A stretch of DNA of 58,865 bases from a virus. The position numbers were made by a program, and so were the translations under genes. Every line of letters starts with the position of its first letter. The first letter of the stretch is position 1. The stretch spans positions 1 through 58,865 of IMG/VR virus record IMGVR_UViG_3300032050_008696; one strand, given 5' to 3'. Shown here piece by piece: positions 57,550-58,865 of the stretch. The notes beneath the pieces were generated by a model that searched no databases, was not told the DNA's origin, and was given only the letters and a program-made list of their open reading frames with translations.

Positions 57550-57756
57550 TCAGGCATTCTTATAAGCAGTGCTCAAGACTTCACGTAGAGCCTTGATCTG
57601 ACGACCGTCGAGATCAACGCGGGTCTTGCCAGAACGTAGAGTCAAACGCGAGGCCTTCTTCGCCTTAGCAACCGGGGTGGAGAGATAAATCTCAACGCCA
57701 GAGGAGTTATGGCCTACGAAGTTAGTCTTATTACGAGCATTTGTACGAGTATACAT
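57550..57756 (-). CDS. 68-aa basic protein behind a strong promoter
   Basis: Start chosen at ATG 57754-57756; the longer form would begin within about ten bases of the predicted transcript start and has an A-rich, Lys-only beginning. The protein is basic with alternating polar/hydrophobic residues, and the gene is markedly richer in G/C than its surroundings, as are the genes at 3497 and 3830. Possibly an abundant early nucleic-acid-binding protein. No family recognised. Confidence 0.7.
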   Translation of the reverse strand: MYTRTNARNKTNFVGHNSSGVEIYLSTPVAKAKKASRLTLRSGKTRVDLDGRQIKALREVLSTAYKNA

Positions 57757-57825
57757 ATTATTTTTTTCTTTCTTTTTTATTTGTTTGTTTTTTTGTTTCG
57801 TTAGTTTCATCACTAACTTAAATTT

Positions 57826-57854
57826 ATCTTAACACCCAACTATCAAACTGTCAA
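57826..57854 (-). promoter_or_regulatory. sigma70-type promoter for the 68-aa basic protein
   Basis: TTGACA (57849-57854), 17-nt spacer, TAAGAT (57826-57831), with an A-rich leader of about 60 nt before the chosen ATG at 57756. Confidence 0.75.
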
Positions 57855-57865
57855 CAACTTTTTAA

Positions 57866-58783
57866 TTATATTTTGAATTCTTTTTCAAACCGTTCAAGAG
57901 CATAGTCCTTTGCCTTGAATTCAAACTCATAATTCACATCATATTCACCTACATATTCATCAGGAATGTTACGTACATAGTCACCATGTGCGCGTGGATT
58001 AGTATTGTTTAGATCATTATCACTGAAATGAAACAACGGTGTGTACTTACCCCATGTAGACTTAGCTAGTTTTACTGCATCTTTAGGTGATAGTTTACCT
58101 GGATTACATCGAAAATGAAGATTGTCATAGGTAATTGGAATGCCAGTCTGAGAATAAACCAAATCATATAGTTCTTCAACTTTCCAACTATTAGGTTTGT
58201 CTTCATTCTCCAAAACCAGTCTAGACCTCACATTGTCAGGAAATGTTTTATAGACATCAATAAAACGCAAGGCGATGTCTTTTACATCACCTTTGTAACA
58301 GTTCATATGAATATTGATAGGAGCTTCATATGATTGAGGCAAACCAAGCATATCCATCATTTTGGCATGCATCTTTAGTTCTTCGATAGATTTGGTTACT
58401 ACCGCTGAGTTTGAACTAGCCGGTACAACAAATTGATCTGGATGTGTGCTACAACGAATATTGTTATCCTTGATTACTTTAGCACACAAATCAAATTCGT
58501 TTTTGATAGACTTGAAATTATAAGCAGATTCCAACAATAAATTTGCTTCTGGAAGTGTTTCCAATGGCATCATTCCGCTTGTAACACGATAGTTCCAATT
58601 TTTAGATGCACATAATTCTAGAGTTTTGCGTGTAACAAAAACATTGTTGAGAGTTCGATCAGCAACAATTTTTTCTGCATTTTTACGATCAAGAGCAAGA
58701 AATCGTGTTTTGGTCATGGTTGACCCTTTGATTCCTTGCTCTTGAAGTTTGAGACTGATGCAACATAGTGATTTTTTCATCAT
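57866..58783 (-). CDS. uvdE: UV-damage endonuclease (UvdE/UvsE family)
   Basis: 305 aa TIM-barrel nuclease. S-T-H-P-D-Q-F near 111-117, N-I-H-M-N-C-Y near 157, L-V-L-E-N-E-D near 190, Y-D-N-L-H-F-R-C-N near 219 and H-F-S-D near 252 supply the metal ligands. Nicks DNA 5' to UV photoproducts. Complete. Its promoter puts the transcript start at or next to the ATG. Confidence 0.93.
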   Translation of the reverse strand: MMKKSLCCISLKLQEQGIKGSTMTKTRFLALDRKNAEKIVADRTLNNVFVTRKTLELCASKNWNYRVTSGMMPLETLPEANLLLESAYNFKSIKNEFDLCAKVIKDNNIRCSTHPDQFVVPASSNSAVVTKSIEELKMHAKMMDMLGLPQSYEAPINIHMNCYKGDVKDIALRFIDVYKTFPDNVRSRLVLENEDKPNSWKVEELYDLVYSQTGIPITYDNLHFRCNPGKLSPKDAVKLAKSTWGKYTPLFHFSDNDLNNTNPRAHGDYVRNIPDEYVGEYDVNYEFEFKAKDYALERFEKEFKI

Positions 58784-58789
58784 TTTATA

Positions 58790-58818
58790 ATATTACATCA
58801 CAAATTATAAAATGTCAA
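58790..58818 (-). promoter_or_regulatory. sigma70-type promoter for the UV endonuclease
   Basis: TTGACA (58813-58818), 17-nt spacer, TAATAT (58790-58795). Six nt lie between the -10 and the first ATG at 58783, as at the 37219 gene. The -35 overlaps the stop codon of the upstream partial gene. Confidence 0.7.
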
Positions 58819-58865
58819 CGACCAACTTCGTGAAAATAAACACTCTTTGCTTCATCATATGTCAT
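58815..58865 (-). CDS. 3' end of a further minus-strand gene (partial)
   Basis: An open frame enters from the right edge and stops at TGA 58815-58817; the last 17 codons are visible and include an ATG at the very edge. Too short to identify. Confidence 0.35.
   Translation of the reverse strand: MTYDEAKSVYFHEVGR

Noticed and set aside
1-58865. CRISPR array, integrase, att sites, transposons or a diversity-generating retroelement
   Set aside because: No regular spaced repeats, recombinase, transposase or reverse transcriptase is visible; the mobile elements seen are HNH/GIY-type genes and the group I intron.

Overview
This AT-rich window looks like part of a large tailed phage of the T4-like superfamily, though distant from T4. 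The T4-type replication genes are recognisable: family B DNA polymerase (gp43-like), sliding clamp (gp45-like), clamp-loader large and small subunits (gp44- and gp62-like) and dNMP kinase (gp1-like). Alongside are an SNF2/UvsW-type helicase, dUTPase, UV-damage endonuclease, a T4-lysozyme-type virion protein, a tRNA array, and many small genes that overlap at ATGA or TAATG junctions. Several host-type promoters (TTGACA-like -35, 16-17 nt spacer, TAAGAT-like -10) and rRNA-type boxA sequences in the tRNA array point to a proteobacterial host. That is inference; no host gene is present.

Layout. (1) 1-2452: nine tRNA or tRNA-like genes on the minus strand, with promoters, boxA-like elements, two structured RNA candidates, a tRNA interrupted by a ~202-nt group I intron, and an antisense HNH endonuclease. 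(2) 2462-7151: small minus-strand early-type genes, including a SpoU RNA methylase and small zinc and membrane proteins. (3) 7321-11206: an operon of RmlA, an RfbH-type [2Fe-2S] 3-dehydrase, an SDR and RmlB, predicted to make a dTDP-linked deoxysugar. (4) 11201-12608 minus and 12698-20657 plus: SNase, zincin, ferritin-like protein, ClpP-like protease, HNH and GIY-YIG nucleases, helicase, GDP-mannose dehydratase, IscU scaffold. (5) 20689-24559 minus: modular virion proteins including a lysozyme fusion. (6) 24635-37161 minus: glycosyltransferases and sugar enzymes wrapped around clamp loader, clamp and DNA polymerase. (7) 37219-56216 plus: PD-(D/E)XK nuclease, RHH regulator with palindromic operators, dUTPase, and a run of glycosyltransferases, sugar methyltransferases and nucleotide-sugar enzymes. 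(8) 56203-58865 minus: dNMP kinase, gp62-like protein, small genes, UV endonuclease and the end of one more gene.

The dominant theme is a phage-encoded glycan pathway of roughly thirty genes: sugar activation (RmlA, a second nucleotidyltransferase), sugar modification (RmlB, RfbH-like, GMD, CapE-like, RmlD/CapF-like, a truncated UDP-glucose dehydrogenase), about seventeen known or suspected glycosyltransferases, and O-, C- and FkbM-type methyltransferases. These genes overlap each other and are interleaved with replication genes, so they are a stable part of the genome. The product could decorate the virion, modified DNA or the host envelope; the sequence does not decide which. The most unusual features are the intron-bearing tRNA with a Leu anticodon but a short variable arm, the boxA elements, the pseudoknot, start codons placed at the predicted transcription start (leaderless mRNAs), the dTDP/RfbH-like/IscU combination, and the split glycosyltransferase.
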